NCBI GenBank assembly: GCA_963716925.1
Contig: CAVQUX010000033.1
Span: 744,001 to 808,000, forward strand
DNA from: DAISKN01 sp963716925
Lineage (GTDB): Bacteria; Acidobacteriota; Vicinamibacteria; Marinacidobacterales; SMYC01
Length of the DNA: 64,000 nt
Direction: 5' to 3'
The position numbers and the translations under genes were made by a program. Positions 18,302-27,277 of this stretch are shown piece by piece. Below the pieces are notes generated by a model that saw nothing but the letters and a program-made list of their open reading frames with translations, made no database searches and was not told where the DNA came from. How positions within the stretch are numbered: the stretch's first letter is position 1; each line of letters begins with the position of its first letter.

Positions 18302-18333
18302 GCAGGCTGCAGACGCATTTCTTCGCAGCCTGC
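18302..18333 (-). terminator. hairpin immediately after the transglutaminase/TPR gene
   Basis: GCAGGCTGC and GCAGCCTGC form a 9-bp stem with a 14-base loop, beginning on the base after the TAA at 18334-18336. There is no U-tract, so it is either a processed 3' end or a weak terminator. Confidence 0.45.
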
Positions 18334-19509
18334 TTAGCTCTTGCTGCTCGTCTCGGTCACGAGCACGTCGAGCTTCGCCCGAGCGGAGAGGTAGTTCGGA
18401 TCGACTTCCAGAGTCTTGCGGTAGGCCTCGATCGCTTTTTCCCGCTCCCCGAGCTTCATGTAAGTCTCAGCGAGGTAGTAGCGGGCGTCGGCGAGGCCGC
18501 CGTCGCGCGAGATCGCCTTCTTGAACTGCTGCAGTGCCTCTTCGTAGTGGCCCTGCTGGTACTGGATCACCCCGAGGTGATGGTAGTAGTAGGCGTTCGA
18601 GCCGCCGGAGCGAGCCGCGCTCTCGAACTCATGGATGGCGTCATCGACCCTTCCTTGAGAGTAATAAGCGGCTCCCAGGTTCGAGCGCGCCTCGGCGAAC
18701 TTCGGGTCGACTTCGAGCGCGCGCTTGTACTGGGCGATGGCGTCCTCCACTCTTCCCCGCCGCCTGAAGGCGACGCCGAGGTTGTTTCGGGCCCTTCCGA
18801 AATCCGGCCGCACGTCGAGCGCCATCTGGTACATCTCGAGCTCGGCGGCCGCGGGATCGAACTCGTCGCCCATGTCCCCCGCGGTCTCGGCATAGTAACC
18901 GTAGAGAAAACCCTGGTTGTTGTAATAGTTCGCGATGGCCTCGAAATCGTCGATGATCTTCGCCCCCATGTACTCCCGCTCGGGAGTCCGGGTGAAGTCG
19001 ATCATCACCACGTCGGGTCCGTTGCGGATGCCGGCGGTGATGTGGCCGTTGTTCACGATGACCTCGGCCTCCTTCGAGATCCGCTCGATGGTGGTCACGT
19101 CCACGTAAACCGCGTCGAGACCCACCTCCCGCGCCATCCCTATAAAGAGGTTGCTGTAGGCGAGGCAATTTCCCCGACCCTCGTAGAAGACCTGCTGAGC
19201 GGTCTTGTTCGAGAGCCAGTCGTACGAGATGGACATGCCGGTGCGGCTGATGATCGCGTTGACGATGGCCCGGGTCTTCTCGCTGTCGGTGCGCAGGCTC
19301 TCGACCGACTTCCGCGCGAGCTCCCGGATCTCGTCGTTGATGTCGTAGGGAACGACGACTTTCTGCACCACGTCCTCGGGCACGCGCGTGGCCAGATCGG
19401 CGACGATCTCGTCGGGCGTGAACTGAACCCGCTTCGAGGTGCCGGCGCAGGACGCCAGGAGTCCGCTCAGAATCGCGAGAACAGCCCGATTCGAAAAGGC
19501 TGCCTTCAT
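18334..19509 (-). CDS. lipoprotein with transglutaminase-like domain and TPR repeats
   Basis: 391 residues from ATG 19509. The lipoprotein signal ends LLASC. Residues about 40-215 form a transglutaminase-like fold with the triad Cys in GRGNCLAYSNLF, His in NNGHITAG and Asp in VMIDFTR. Four or more TPR units follow (RARNNLGVAFRRRGRVEDAI; ARSNLGAAYYSQGRVDDAI; YYHHLGVIQYQQGHYEEAL; ARYYLAETYMKLGEREKAI). It probably acts in the periplasm on proteins or peptides and binds partners by the TPR. It is divergent from the GWxTD gene with about 100 bp between starts. Confidence 0.85.
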   Translation of the reverse strand: MKAAFSNRAVLAILSGLLASCAGTSKRVQFTPDEIVADLATRVPEDVVQKVVVPYDINDEIRELARKSVESLRTDSEKTRAIVNAIISRTGMSISYDWLSNKTAQQVFYEGRGNCLAYSNLFIGMAREVGLDAVYVDVTTIERISKEAEVIVNNGHITAGIRNGPDVVMIDFTRTPEREYMGAKIIDDFEAIANYYNNQGFLYGYYAETAGDMGDEFDPAAAELEMYQMALDVRPDFGRARNNLGVAFRRRGRVEDAIAQYKRALEVDPKFAEARSNLGAAYYSQGRVDDAIHEFESAARSGGSNAYYYHHLGVIQYQQGHYEEALQQFKKAISRDGGLADARYYLAETYMKLGEREKAIEAYRKTLEVDPNYLSARAKLDVLVTETSSKS

Positions 19510-19614
19510 GAGCACCCCTCCGCGCCAGTATAGCACGAGCCCGCGCGCGCGATTTGCACTTGCGGATCGGGCGACGTATCCTTCGCCTTTGCAAAGGAGT
19601 CGAAGGAGATCTAC

Positions 19615-21120
19615 ATGTCACAGAATCGATCGCGGGTTGTGGCTCTGGCCGCCGGCCTCCTCGTGGCCGGCGGCGCCGCGGCTCAGGAAAAGCTCAGCAA
19701 GAACGACAAGAACTGGGTCGAGAAGGAAGTCGGCGCCATCATCACCGCGCAGGAGAAAGCCACCTTCGAGCAGATCCACAAGGACGACCGCAAGTTGTTC
19801 AAGGACCTCTTCTGGATGAGGCGGGATTTCAACCCCACGACCGCCGAGAACGAGTATCAGAAGGAATACGCGGCGCGGGTCAAGAGCGCCGACGAGAGCT
19901 TCCGCGGCGGTGGAACGAAGGGCTCCGAGAGCGACATGGGGAGGATCTTTCTCCTTCTCGGCGGACCGAGCCAGCAGCAGCGCGGCGGTTCCGAAGGGGC
20001 CAGCCCGCAACCCGGAGCCGATCCCGCCACGGGCGGCGAGGAACCGGGACAGCCCGGCTTCGGCTCGCTCGGCGGCAGCGAGGGCGACGCGCAGATGATG
20101 ACCTGGGTCTACGACCCCAACCCCGACCTCGGGATCCCGAACGGGATCTCCATCCCGTTCCGGCAGCAGTCGGGCTTCGGCTACCGCATGGTCGCGAGCG
20201 ACGAGCTCACGAAACAGCTCGAGCGGGTCAAGGAGCGCCTCGTCGCCAACCCCTCGGTCAACTATGCTCGCGACGAGAACGGCCGGCTCCGCAAGGCGGA
20301 CATGAAGTTCGATCCCAACAGTCCCGCCAAGCTCGCCCTCAAGGCCCTTCAGGAAACGGGGCAGACGAGCGAAGCCATTCCCTTCGAGGTGAGCCCGGCG
20401 TTCTTCCGCGCCGCCGGCGGGCAGGTGTACGTCCCGCTCGACTTCGTTTTGGGCCAGGGCCTCAGCTCGAGCAAAGCGATGGTGTTCGGATCCGTGGTGA
20501 CGAGCGACGGCATCACCATCCACCAGTTCGAGGAGAGCGCCGAGATCGCGAAGGACGCCGCCGGAAGGCAGGTCTGGGAAATGCCGCTCCAGGTCCAGCC
20601 GGGAACTTACAAGCTCTACCTGGGGGTCATGGACGAGGCGGGCACCACGACCGGGACGAAGATCGTCGATCTCGTGGTGCCGGATCTCAGCACCACCGAG
20701 CTTCAGCTCTCCTCCATCCTGATGTTCGCCGAGGGCAAGCAGATCGGCGAAGCCATGGGCTCACCCGGGCGGGCTTTCCTGCTCGGCGGCTACCACTTCA
20801 CCCCGAAGCGGGAGATGGTCTACACGACCAAGGATCAGCTCTCGGGCGTCTTCTACGCGTACAACTACGGACTCGAGGGCGAAAAGCCGAACCTCACCGT
20901 GCACCTTTCGTTCTTCAAGGAAGGCGAGGCGCGCGGAGCGACCAAGGAAGAGCCGTTCATGCTGCAGACGCCGGAAATGGCGCTCACCATCTTCGACATC
21001 CCCCTGAGCATTCCCAACTTCAAGGAGCCGGGAAACTACAAGGTCACGGTCAAGGTGACCGACCAGGTGACGAAGAAGGTCGTCACCCACGATATTCCGT
21101 TCCAGATTCAGGGCCAGTAA
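19615..21120 (+). CDS. GWxTD-domain exported protein
   Basis: 501 residues with a signal peptide (RVVALAAGLLVAGGAAAQ). The N-terminal domain matches the GWxTD family common in Acidobacteriota: WVEKEVGAIITAQEKATFEQ, FKDLFWMRRDFNP, NEYQKEYAARVKSADE and SDMGRIFLLLG, although the name-giving Trp is replaced (GSESDMGRI). A Gly/Pro/Gln-rich linker follows, then long beta-rich repeats in the C-terminal half. The function of the family is not established. It ends in a strong hairpin shared with the convergent S41-like gene. Confidence 0.8.
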   Translation: MSQNRSRVVALAAGLLVAGGAAAQEKLSKNDKNWVEKEVGAIITAQEKATFEQIHKDDRKLFKDLFWMRRDFNPTTAENEYQKEYAARVKSADESFRGGGTKGSESDMGRIFLLLGGPSQQQRGGSEGASPQPGADPATGGEEPGQPGFGSLGGSEGDAQMMTWVYDPNPDLGIPNGISIPFRQQSGFGYRMVASDELTKQLERVKERLVANPSVNYARDENGRLRKADMKFDPNSPAKLALKALQETGQTSEAIPFEVSPAFFRAAGGQVYVPLDFVLGQGLSSSKAMVFGSVVTSDGITIHQFEESAEIAKDAAGRQVWEMPLQVQPGTYKLYLGVMDEAGTTTGTKIVDLVVPDLSTTELQLSSILMFAEGKQIGEAMGSPGRAFLLGGYHFTPKREMVYTTKDQLSGVFYAYNYGLEGEKPNLTVHLSFFKEGEARGATKEEPFMLQTPEMALTIFDIPLSIPNFKEPGNYKVTVKVTDQVTKKVVTHDIPFQIQGQ

Positions 21121-21124
21121 CGGC

Positions 21125-21162
21125 AAGGGGGATGCGGAGACCGGAGTCTCCTCATCCCCCTT
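21125..21162. terminator. bidirectional intrinsic-type hairpin
   Basis: Between convergent genes: AAGGGGGATG (21125-21134) pairs with CATCCCCCTT (21153-21162), and an inner GGAGAC pairs with GTCTCC around a CGGA loop, 16 bp in all with one C-T mismatch. The outer A-A/T-T pairs give a short T-run in both directions. Confidence 0.65.
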
Positions 21163-21180
21163 CGTTCGTTACAGGGGAAT

Positions 21181-22353
21181 CTAAGCGGCTTTCTTCAGCT
21201 TCGCGACATCCCCGAGGACTTCGATCGCCTTGTTGAGGACGGGGTCGATGCCCTGCTCTTCGTCCTCCGGCGTCCGCTCCACCGTGACCGTTGGCTCGAG
21301 GCCTTCCCCCAGAAGCGGTTTGCCGTCGGGCGTCCAGTACTGAGCCACGGAAAGAACCACGGCGGTGCCGTCTCCGAGCGAGATCGCTCTTTGTACCGCG
21401 CTCCGTCCCGACGTGGGGACGCCGAGGATCTCCCCTCGCTTCGCCGTTCGGAAGGCGCTGGCGACGATCTCCGCCGCGCCGGAGCTTCCGCCATTGACCA
21501 GCAGCACCATGTCGCCCGCGAACGCGACCCGATCGGGCGCGAGGCGGACGTCGGCGGTCTCCCCTTTCCTCGACTGGAGCCGCGCGGCGACGCCGCCGGG
21601 GATGAAGAGCTCCGCCACCTTCGCGCCCTCTTCGGCGAGACGCCCGAAACTGTTGCGGACGTCGACCACGAGCTTCTCCACCCCCTGACCCTTGAGGATT
21701 TCGACCGCGCGCTTGACGTCGGTATCCGTCCCCGGGCGGATGGAGGCGATCTTGATATAGCCGTCGCCGCCCGGAAGCTTCTCGAAGGTGACGGGGGACA
21801 CGAGGACGTCGCGCCGCTCCACCTCGATGACGACGGGATCCGGCTGGCGGTCCCGAATCACTTCGAGTGCGACCTTGGTCCCCGCCCCGCCTCGCAGCAT
21901 CGATTCTCCGGCGATGACGTTCACTTCCCGGGTATTCATGCCTGAAACCGACTTGAGGAGGTCCCCGGGCTCGACTCCCGCTTTCTCCGCCGGTGAACCG
22001 GGAAGGACGCTCACCACCTGGAGGTAGTACCTCTTCGTGAGCTCGACGCCGATGTCGGCCTTCTTGTGAGTTTCCGGATCCTTGAACGCCAGGTACTCTT
22101 CGGCGTCGAGATAGCAGCTATCGGGGTCGAGCGCCTCCAGCATGCCCCGGATCGCGCCGTCCATCACCTGATCCATTTCCGGCGCCGTGAGGTAGTTGTT
22201 CATCACCAGTGTCACCACGTCCTGGAACACCGAGAGATAGCGATAGGCGCTGTCGCGGGCGAGGGCCCTCCCGAGAAAGCCGCCGAGAATGGCGTAGAGG
22301 ACGAAGGGAACGGACGACGCCAGTAGGAGATGCTTGAACCGTAGACTTTTCAT
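21181..22353 (-). CDS. S41 (CtpA-like) protease homologue with PDZ domain, active-site residues replaced
   Basis: 390 residues: an N-terminal membrane anchor (VPFVLYAILGGFLGRALA), the S41 N-terminal helix bundle with ALDPDSCYLD, a PDZ domain (SVLPGSPAEKAGVEPGDLL, about 105-185) and the S41 core (DGYIKIASIRPGTDTDVKRA, onward). In E. coli Prc the catalytic Ser430 and Lys455 lie in SASAS and FGKG. Here the equivalent segments are GGSSGAAEIV and TSGRSAVQ, so the Ser position is Gly and the Lys position is Arg. NSFGR also replaces the usual NPGG. It is probably not a Ser-Lys protease. Directly downstream of an EnvC-like gene on the same strand, the usual ctp-envC arrangement. Confidence 0.8.
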   Translation of the reverse strand: MKSLRFKHLLLASSVPFVLYAILGGFLGRALARDSAYRYLSVFQDVVTLVMNNYLTAPEMDQVMDGAIRGMLEALDPDSCYLDAEEYLAFKDPETHKKADIGVELTKRYYLQVVSVLPGSPAEKAGVEPGDLLKSVSGMNTREVNVIAGESMLRGGAGTKVALEVIRDRQPDPVVIEVERRDVLVSPVTFEKLPGGDGYIKIASIRPGTDTDVKRAVEILKGQGVEKLVVDVRNSFGRLAEEGAKVAELFIPGGVAARLQSRKGETADVRLAPDRVAFAGDMVLLVNGGSSGAAEIVASAFRTAKRGEILGVPTSGRSAVQRAISLGDGTAVVLSVAQYWTPDGKPLLGEGLEPTVTVERTPEDEEQGIDPVLNKAIEVLGDVAKLKKAA

Positions 22354-22414
22354 GGGCGCGCGGAACCTCCCAAAAGATGCTTGTCCTTCATTCTGACGTG
22401 GGGAGCCCGCCCGG

Positions 22415-23624
22415 TCAATTCACACCTTCATGGCCTGCGAGCCGTCTCGCGGGGTCGAGCCACTTCTCCGGGTCTTCGGGCTTGCCCTGGGCTCGAATCT
22501 CGAAGTACAGGCGCGGTCCCTCGAGCGAGCCCGTGTCCCCGACCCAGGCGATGGGGGCTCCGCGGGCGACGCGATCGCCGACCTCGACCTGGAAATCGGA
22601 GAGATAACCGTAGAGGCTGTGCACGCCTCCCGGATGCTGGAGGATGAGGAGCTTCCCGTAGCCCTGGAACCAGGAAGCGTAGACCACCTGCCCCTCGTAC
22701 ACCGCGGAGACCGGCGTTCCCGTCGGGGCTTCGAATCTCGATGCCGTTTCGGACCGTTACCGTCTTGAAGCGCGGGTGGAGCTGGGTGCCGAAACGCGCG
22801 CCGAGCTCGCCCTCGACCGGCCATCCCACCTCCCCCTCGAACATCCTCATGGGAAGATCCACGGTCTCGACGGCGACGGACGCGCCCGCGGCGAGAGACT
22901 CCACGAGCTTTCCCAGCTGCTCTTTCGCCTCTTCGAGCTCGTGGGCGAGGGTCCCGGACATCTCCTGACGCGCATAGACTTCACCCAGGAGCGCCTTGCG
23001 GCTCGCACGGCGACTCTCGAGCGTCCTCGTGGTGCCCTCGAGCTCCTTCCTCACCTGGAGCATCCCCTCGGTCTGCACCACGAGCTCGGCCTTGGCCTGC
23101 TCCAGGAGCTTCTGGTCCTCCAGAAAAACACGCATCTTCTCCGCATCCTCGCGCGCGAGCCGCGAGATGTACCGATAGGCGCGCGTCAGCTCCGAAGGCT
23201 TCTCGACGGAGAGAAGGAGCCTGACATAGCTCAGCCGACCCAGCTTGTAGAGGCTGCGCGCCCGCGTCTGGAGGTAGGGTTTCAGCTCGTCGATCGATTT
23301 CTCCAGGACCTGGATGCGCTTCAGGTTCTCGTCCATCGCTCGATACCCTCGCTCGAGCTGCAGCTTCAGGAGCTCGAGCTCGTCGCCGGCGAGGCGGATG
23401 GAAAGGTCGAGCCGGTGGAGCTCGCCCAGGAGCGACGTTTCGCGGCGGTCGAGCGTTTCCAGCTCGTGGCGCAGGTCGGAGAGCCGCTCGTCCAGGAGCT
23501 CGAGCTTTTCCTCTTCCGCCGACAGCCGGTCGAGGTTTCCCGGGCCCGCGGGCTCCTGGCCGAAGGAGACGGAGAGCCCCGCGAGAACGAGAAGCCCGTA
23601 AACGAAGAGACGCGGCAGCTTCAA
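22415..23624 (-). CDS. EnvC-like coiled-coil/LytM murein hydrolase activator (one frameshift)
   Basis: About 402 residues after one repair. Signal peptide (LFVYGLLVLAGLSVSFGQ), then a long coiled coil (about 25-250) and a degenerate LytM (M23) domain. Near 22737 an extra T breaks the frame: NGIEI in the first part continues as EAPTGTPVSAV and QHPGGVHSLYGYLSDF, ending ...RAQGKPEDPEKWL. The zinc ligands of active M23 enzymes are missing: RNGIEI stands where HxGxD is expected and LYGYL where YAHL is expected, as in EnvC and NlpD, which activate amidases rather than cut peptidoglycan. Divergent from ruvX; upstream of the S41-like gene. Confidence 0.83.
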
Positions 23625-23692
23625 CTTTCGAAACAGTATGAGCGGCCGCGTGGCAACGATGCAAGCCCGGGTCTATACTCCCATCGAAAGCC

Positions 23693-24136
23693 ATGCGCTA
23701 CATGGGATTGGACGTGGGCGACCGGCGAATCGGAGTCGCTCTCTCCGACGAGAGCGCGCTCATCGCCTCGCCGCGCGAGACGCTCGAGCGAACGGGGAAC
23801 AAGAAGGACATCGCCTATCTGCTCGAGCTCGCGCGCCGCGAGGAGGTTTCCGAGATTCTGGTGGGGATGCCGTGGATGCTCGACGGCACCTCCGGACCCC
23901 AGGCCGACAAGGTGAGCCGATTCGTAGAAGCCCTCCGCGCATCGACCGAAATCACGATTACGACCTGGGACGAGAGATTTTCGACCGTCAGGGCGGAGCA
24001 AGCCCTGATCGAGGCGGACGTTTCCCGCGAGAAGCGGCGGGGGGTCGTCGACCGTGTCGCCGCGGCCATCATCCTTCAGAGTTACCTCGATGCGAAGCGC
24101 GCGGCCCCGGCCGGACAGGAAGGCGCCGCCCTCTAG
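23693..24136 (+). CDS. ruvX: Holliday-junction resolvase-like RuvX/YqgF
   Basis: 147 residues, normal length for the RNase H-fold YqgF family, needed for 16S pre-rRNA 5' processing in E. coli. Motifs: YMGLDVGDRRIGVALSD at the N-terminus (first acidic residue), VGMPWMLDGTSGPQA, and the C-terminal WDERFSTVRAE and DRVAAAIILQSYL with the last catalytic Asp. It is followed six bases later by mltG, so the two are in one operon, a common pairing. Confidence 0.93.
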   Translation: MRYMGLDVGDRRIGVALSDESALIASPRETLERTGNKKDIAYLLELARREEVSEILVGMPWMLDGTSGPQADKVSRFVEALRASTEITITTWDERFSTVRAEQALIEADVSREKRRGVVDRVAAAIILQSYLDAKRAAPAGQEGAAL

Positions 24137-24142
24137 CGCCTC

Positions 24143-25177
24143 ATGCGCTTCCTCAAGGCCTTCGCTCTTCTCCTGGCTCTTTCCGCCGTCGGCGCCGGGG
24201 TGGTTGCCTATCGCGCCTACGTCATGGCCCGCGAGCCGTTCCGCGGGTACCGGGAGGAAGAGGTCTTCTTCACGGTGGATCGAGGCGCCACCGGCGTCCG
24301 GGTAGCGGAGGCACTGGAAGAGCGCGGAATCATCCGCGACCGAAGGCTCTTCGTGCTCGCTCTCCGTTTCCGCGCGGAGGGAAAGTCGGTGCAAGCCGGA
24401 GAGTACCGATTCGCGGAGCCGCTCTCCACGTTCGGCGTCCTGGACAAGCTCGTTTCCGGGGACACCTTCACTTTCGCGGTCACCATTCCCGAGGGATTGA
24501 CTCTGGTCGAGACCGCGAAGCTTCTCGCGGATCGAGGCCTCGCGGAGGAGAGCGCCCTCCGCGCCGCGTTCGAAGGGGAGGCCCTGATCGCGGATCTCGA
24601 TCCCGAGGCTCGGAATCTGGAAGGTTATCTCTACCCCACCACGTACCGCTTTCCGAGGAGCGTCGCTCCGGAGGAGCTCGCCCGGGCTCTGGCGGGTCAG
24701 TTCAGGCGGGTCTTCGACGAGGAGCAGCGGGTTCGGGCGGCGAAGCTCGGCCTCACGCCGCGCCAGGTGGTGACCCTGGCTTCGGTGATCGAGAAGGAGA
24801 CCGGGCTCGCCGAGGAGCGGCCCCTCATCGCCTCGGTGTTCTCGAACCGGCTCCGCATCGGGATGCCTCTCCAGTCCGATCCGACGATCATCTACGCTCT
24901 CGAGATCGCGGGTCGATTCGACGGGAACCTGAAACGGACGGACCTGGAGCTCGACTCTCCGTACAACACCTATCGCTATCCCGGCCTCCCTCCGGGGCCG
25001 ATCGCGTCGCCGGGAGAAGCGTCGATTCGCGCCGTGCTCGAGCCCGCGGAGACGTCCTTTCTCTATTTCGTTTCGAGAAACGACGGCTCCCACCACTTCT
25101 CCAGCACCTATTCCGAGCACGTCAACGCGGTCCGGCGGTATCAGGTCGAGTATTTCCGAAGAAGGCGCCGTCCATGA
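24143..25177 (+). CDS. mltG: endolytic murein transglycosylase MltG
   Basis: 344 residues: N-terminal membrane anchor (AFALLLALSAVGAGVVAYR), LysM-like region, then the YceG catalytic domain. The catalytic Glu is Glu217 in ASVIEKETG, matching E. coli Glu218; LEGYLYPTTY and SPYNTYRYPGLPPGPIASPG are family signatures. It cuts nascent glycan strands near the inner membrane and sets chain length. Its stop overlaps the next gene (ATGA, 25174-25177). Confidence 0.94.
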   Translation: MRFLKAFALLLALSAVGAGVVAYRAYVMAREPFRGYREEEVFFTVDRGATGVRVAEALEERGIIRDRRLFVLALRFRAEGKSVQAGEYRFAEPLSTFGVLDKLVSGDTFTFAVTIPEGLTLVETAKLLADRGLAEESALRAAFEGEALIADLDPEARNLEGYLYPTTYRFPRSVAPEELARALAGQFRRVFDEEQRVRAAKLGLTPRQVVTLASVIEKETGLAEERPLIASVFSNRLRIGMPLQSDPTIIYALEIAGRFDGNLKRTDLELDSPYNTYRYPGLPPGPIASPGEASIRAVLEPAETSFLYFVSRNDGSHHFSSTYSEHVNAVRRYQVEYFRRRRRP

Positions 25178-27252
25178 GACGACGGGCCCCGCGAGCGAGG
25201 AGGGCCTGTCTCCTCGCTCTCGGGTACATCGCTCTCACCTGCCTCTTCACCTATCCAATGGTCCTCGAGCTCGGGACGCACCACGTCGGCGAAGCCCGAG
25301 GCGACGCCAAGGGCTATCTCTGGAACTACTGGTGGACGAGGACGGCGCTCTCCCGGGGAACGAGCCCTTTCGAAACGGACGCTATCTTCCACCCCATCGG
25401 AATCGGCCTCGCGTTCCATACGCTCGGCTTCCTCCAGGGAGTGGAGTTCGCTCCCCTGAGCTGGGTCGGCGGCGACGTGGCGGCGGCGAATCTCGTCGTT
25501 CTCTGGACGTTCCCGGCGTCGGCCCTCGCGACCTATGCCCTCGCCCGCGCCGTGGGGGCGGGAGTCGCGGGCTCCTTTCTCGCGGGCGTCGTCTTCGCCT
25601 TCTGCCCCTATCGGCTCGCGAGACTCGCGGGTCACTACGATCTCCTGGGAACGGAGTGGATACCTCTTTACATCCTGGCTCTCTGGAAGCTCTCGGAGGG
25701 GAAGCGCGCCTCCGTTCGATGGGTCCTCGCCGCGGGCGCGATCGCCGCCGCCTGCGGCTACACCGCCTCCACCTACCTCGTCTTTCTCGCCTGCTTCACG
25801 CTTCTTTTCCTTCTGGTCCGCCGGAGGATCGCGCCGCGGGCCGTCGTCGTCGGCGCGGTTGCCGCCGTCCTTCTCCTTCCGATGCTCTACCAGGCGTTCG
25901 TCGATCGGACGAGCTGGACGTACAGGCCCTACCCGGGCGCCGAGCGGTACGCCGCCGACCTCGCCTCGTACTTCACGCCGTCGCCTCGGCAGAATCTTCT
26001 CGGACCGATCGCCGGGCATGCCTTCGACCCGAACCTTACCGAGACCACGGTATTCGCGGGCTACCTCGTCCTCGCCTCGGGTCTCGTCGGGCTCGCGCTT
26101 CGAAGACGAATCCCCGGAGTCTCCTTCTGGCTCGCCTCGACCGCGCTGTTCTTCGTGCTGAGCCTCGGGACGACGCTCCGGGCGGGCGGAGCCGCCACCG
26201 GGGTTCCGCTCCCGTTCACTCTCTTGACGATGACGCCCCTTCTCGACGAGCTGCGCGCGCCGTCGCGCTTTTCCGTGATGGCACTGCTCTCGCTCGCCGT
26301 CGTCGTCGCCATGGTGTGGTCGCACGCGACGAAAGGCCGGAGCCGCGAGTGGCTGCTCACGCTCTCCGCGGGAGCCTTCCTCATCGCCGAGTACCTTGCG
26401 CTTCCGACGCCGAGCTTCCCCGCCGGCGCTTCTCCCCTCTACCGCGAGCTCGCGAAGAAAGACCCGGGCACGGTGGTCGAGATTCCCGGGATCGAGCAGG
26501 CGCCCCTCGAGACGATGTACCACCAGACGTTTCACCGGAAGCCGATCTTCATCGGCACCGCGGCGCGCGTCCCGCGGGAGAAGAGCGAGTACTACCTCGG
26601 CCTTCCCCTGGTGCGGCCGCTCATCGATCTTCGCAAGGGGAAGATCCAGACTTCGCCCGACCTCATCGAGAGGGACCGGGAGGCCGCACCCAGCGTGGCG
26701 CGTTTTCTCGGCCTCGGTTACTTCGTGATCGACCGCGGCTACGAGAAACGCGGCGTCGTCTCATACCTCGAGCAGGTGCTCCCCGTCGACCGCTGGTACG
26801 AGGACGAGAGCGTCATCGTCCTCGAGACGCGCCGTGAGGATCTCCCTCCGGACCCACGCGTCCTCGAGGCGGGGGCTTCGTTCTCGCGGCAGCATTTCGA
26901 GAGCGGTTTCCTGCCCGCGGAGCGCGAAGGGGGCTCTTTCTTCCGTTGGGCGAACCAGGAGCGCTCGACGATTCTCTTTCGCCGCCCCGAAGGGGCGCGG
27001 CTCGCGGTCCTGGAGCTCGCTCCTCTGGAGGGCCTCGGTCTCGAAGTCGAAGCTCGACTCGATGGCCGCGCTCTCGGGAAGAGGGAGCTCGCCCCGGGTT
27101 GGCAGGAGGCGTCGTTCACGCTCCCGCCCGCGAATCCCGATGGCGAAAGCCCGGTCGAGCGGCTCTCGCTCCGATGGTCCTCGATGAGGGAGGCCTCCGC
27201 GCGCGACCGTCGGCGTCTCGCGGCCCGAGTGCGCGCGTTGAGGTTGGAGTGA
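25174..27252 (+). CDS. polytopic membrane protein, GT-C-type glycosyltransferase-like
   Basis: 692 residues from the ATG that overlaps the mltG stop; longer in-frame starts would run through ruvX and mltG and are rejected. The first about 420 residues hold around ten hydrophobic segments, with the first periplasmic loop GEARGDAKGYLWNYWWTRTA resembling the acidic loop of GT-C lipid-linked-sugar transferases. The last about 250 residues are soluble and beta-rich. The donor and acceptor are unknown. Linkage to mltG suggests an envelope glycan role. Confidence 0.7.
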   Translation: MRRRAPRARRACLLALGYIALTCLFTYPMVLELGTHHVGEARGDAKGYLWNYWWTRTALSRGTSPFETDAIFHPIGIGLAFHTLGFLQGVEFAPLSWVGGDVAAANLVVLWTFPASALATYALARAVGAGVAGSFLAGVVFAFCPYRLARLAGHYDLLGTEWIPLYILALWKLSEGKRASVRWVLAAGAIAAACGYTASTYLVFLACFTLLFLLVRRRIAPRAVVVGAVAAVLLLPMLYQAFVDRTSWTYRPYPGAERYAADLASYFTPSPRQNLLGPIAGHAFDPNLTETTVFAGYLVLASGLVGLALRRRIPGVSFWLASTALFFVLSLGTTLRAGGAATGVPLPFTLLTMTPLLDELRAPSRFSVMALLSLAVVVAMVWSHATKGRSREWLLTLSAGAFLIAEYLALPTPSFPAGASPLYRELAKKDPGTVVEIPGIEQAPLETMYHQTFHRKPIFIGTAARVPREKSEYYLGLPLVRPLIDLRKGKIQTSPDLIERDREAAPSVARFLGLGYFVIDRGYEKRGVVSYLEQVLPVDRWYEDESVIVLETRREDLPPDPRVLEAGASFSRQHFESGFLPAEREGGSFFRWANQERSTILFRRPEGARLAVLELAPLEGLGLEVEARLDGRALGKRELAPGWQEASFTLPPANPDGESPVERLSLRWSSMREASARDRRRLAARVRALRLE

Positions 27253-27277
27253 GTTTTCTTGCTAACATGATGGCATC

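Noticed and set aside
23638..25173. Extension of the membrane glycosyltransferase frame upstream through ruvX and mltG
   Set aside because: The two genes in the other frame are unmistakable; the extension is an Arg-rich shadow. The true start overlaps the mltG stop.
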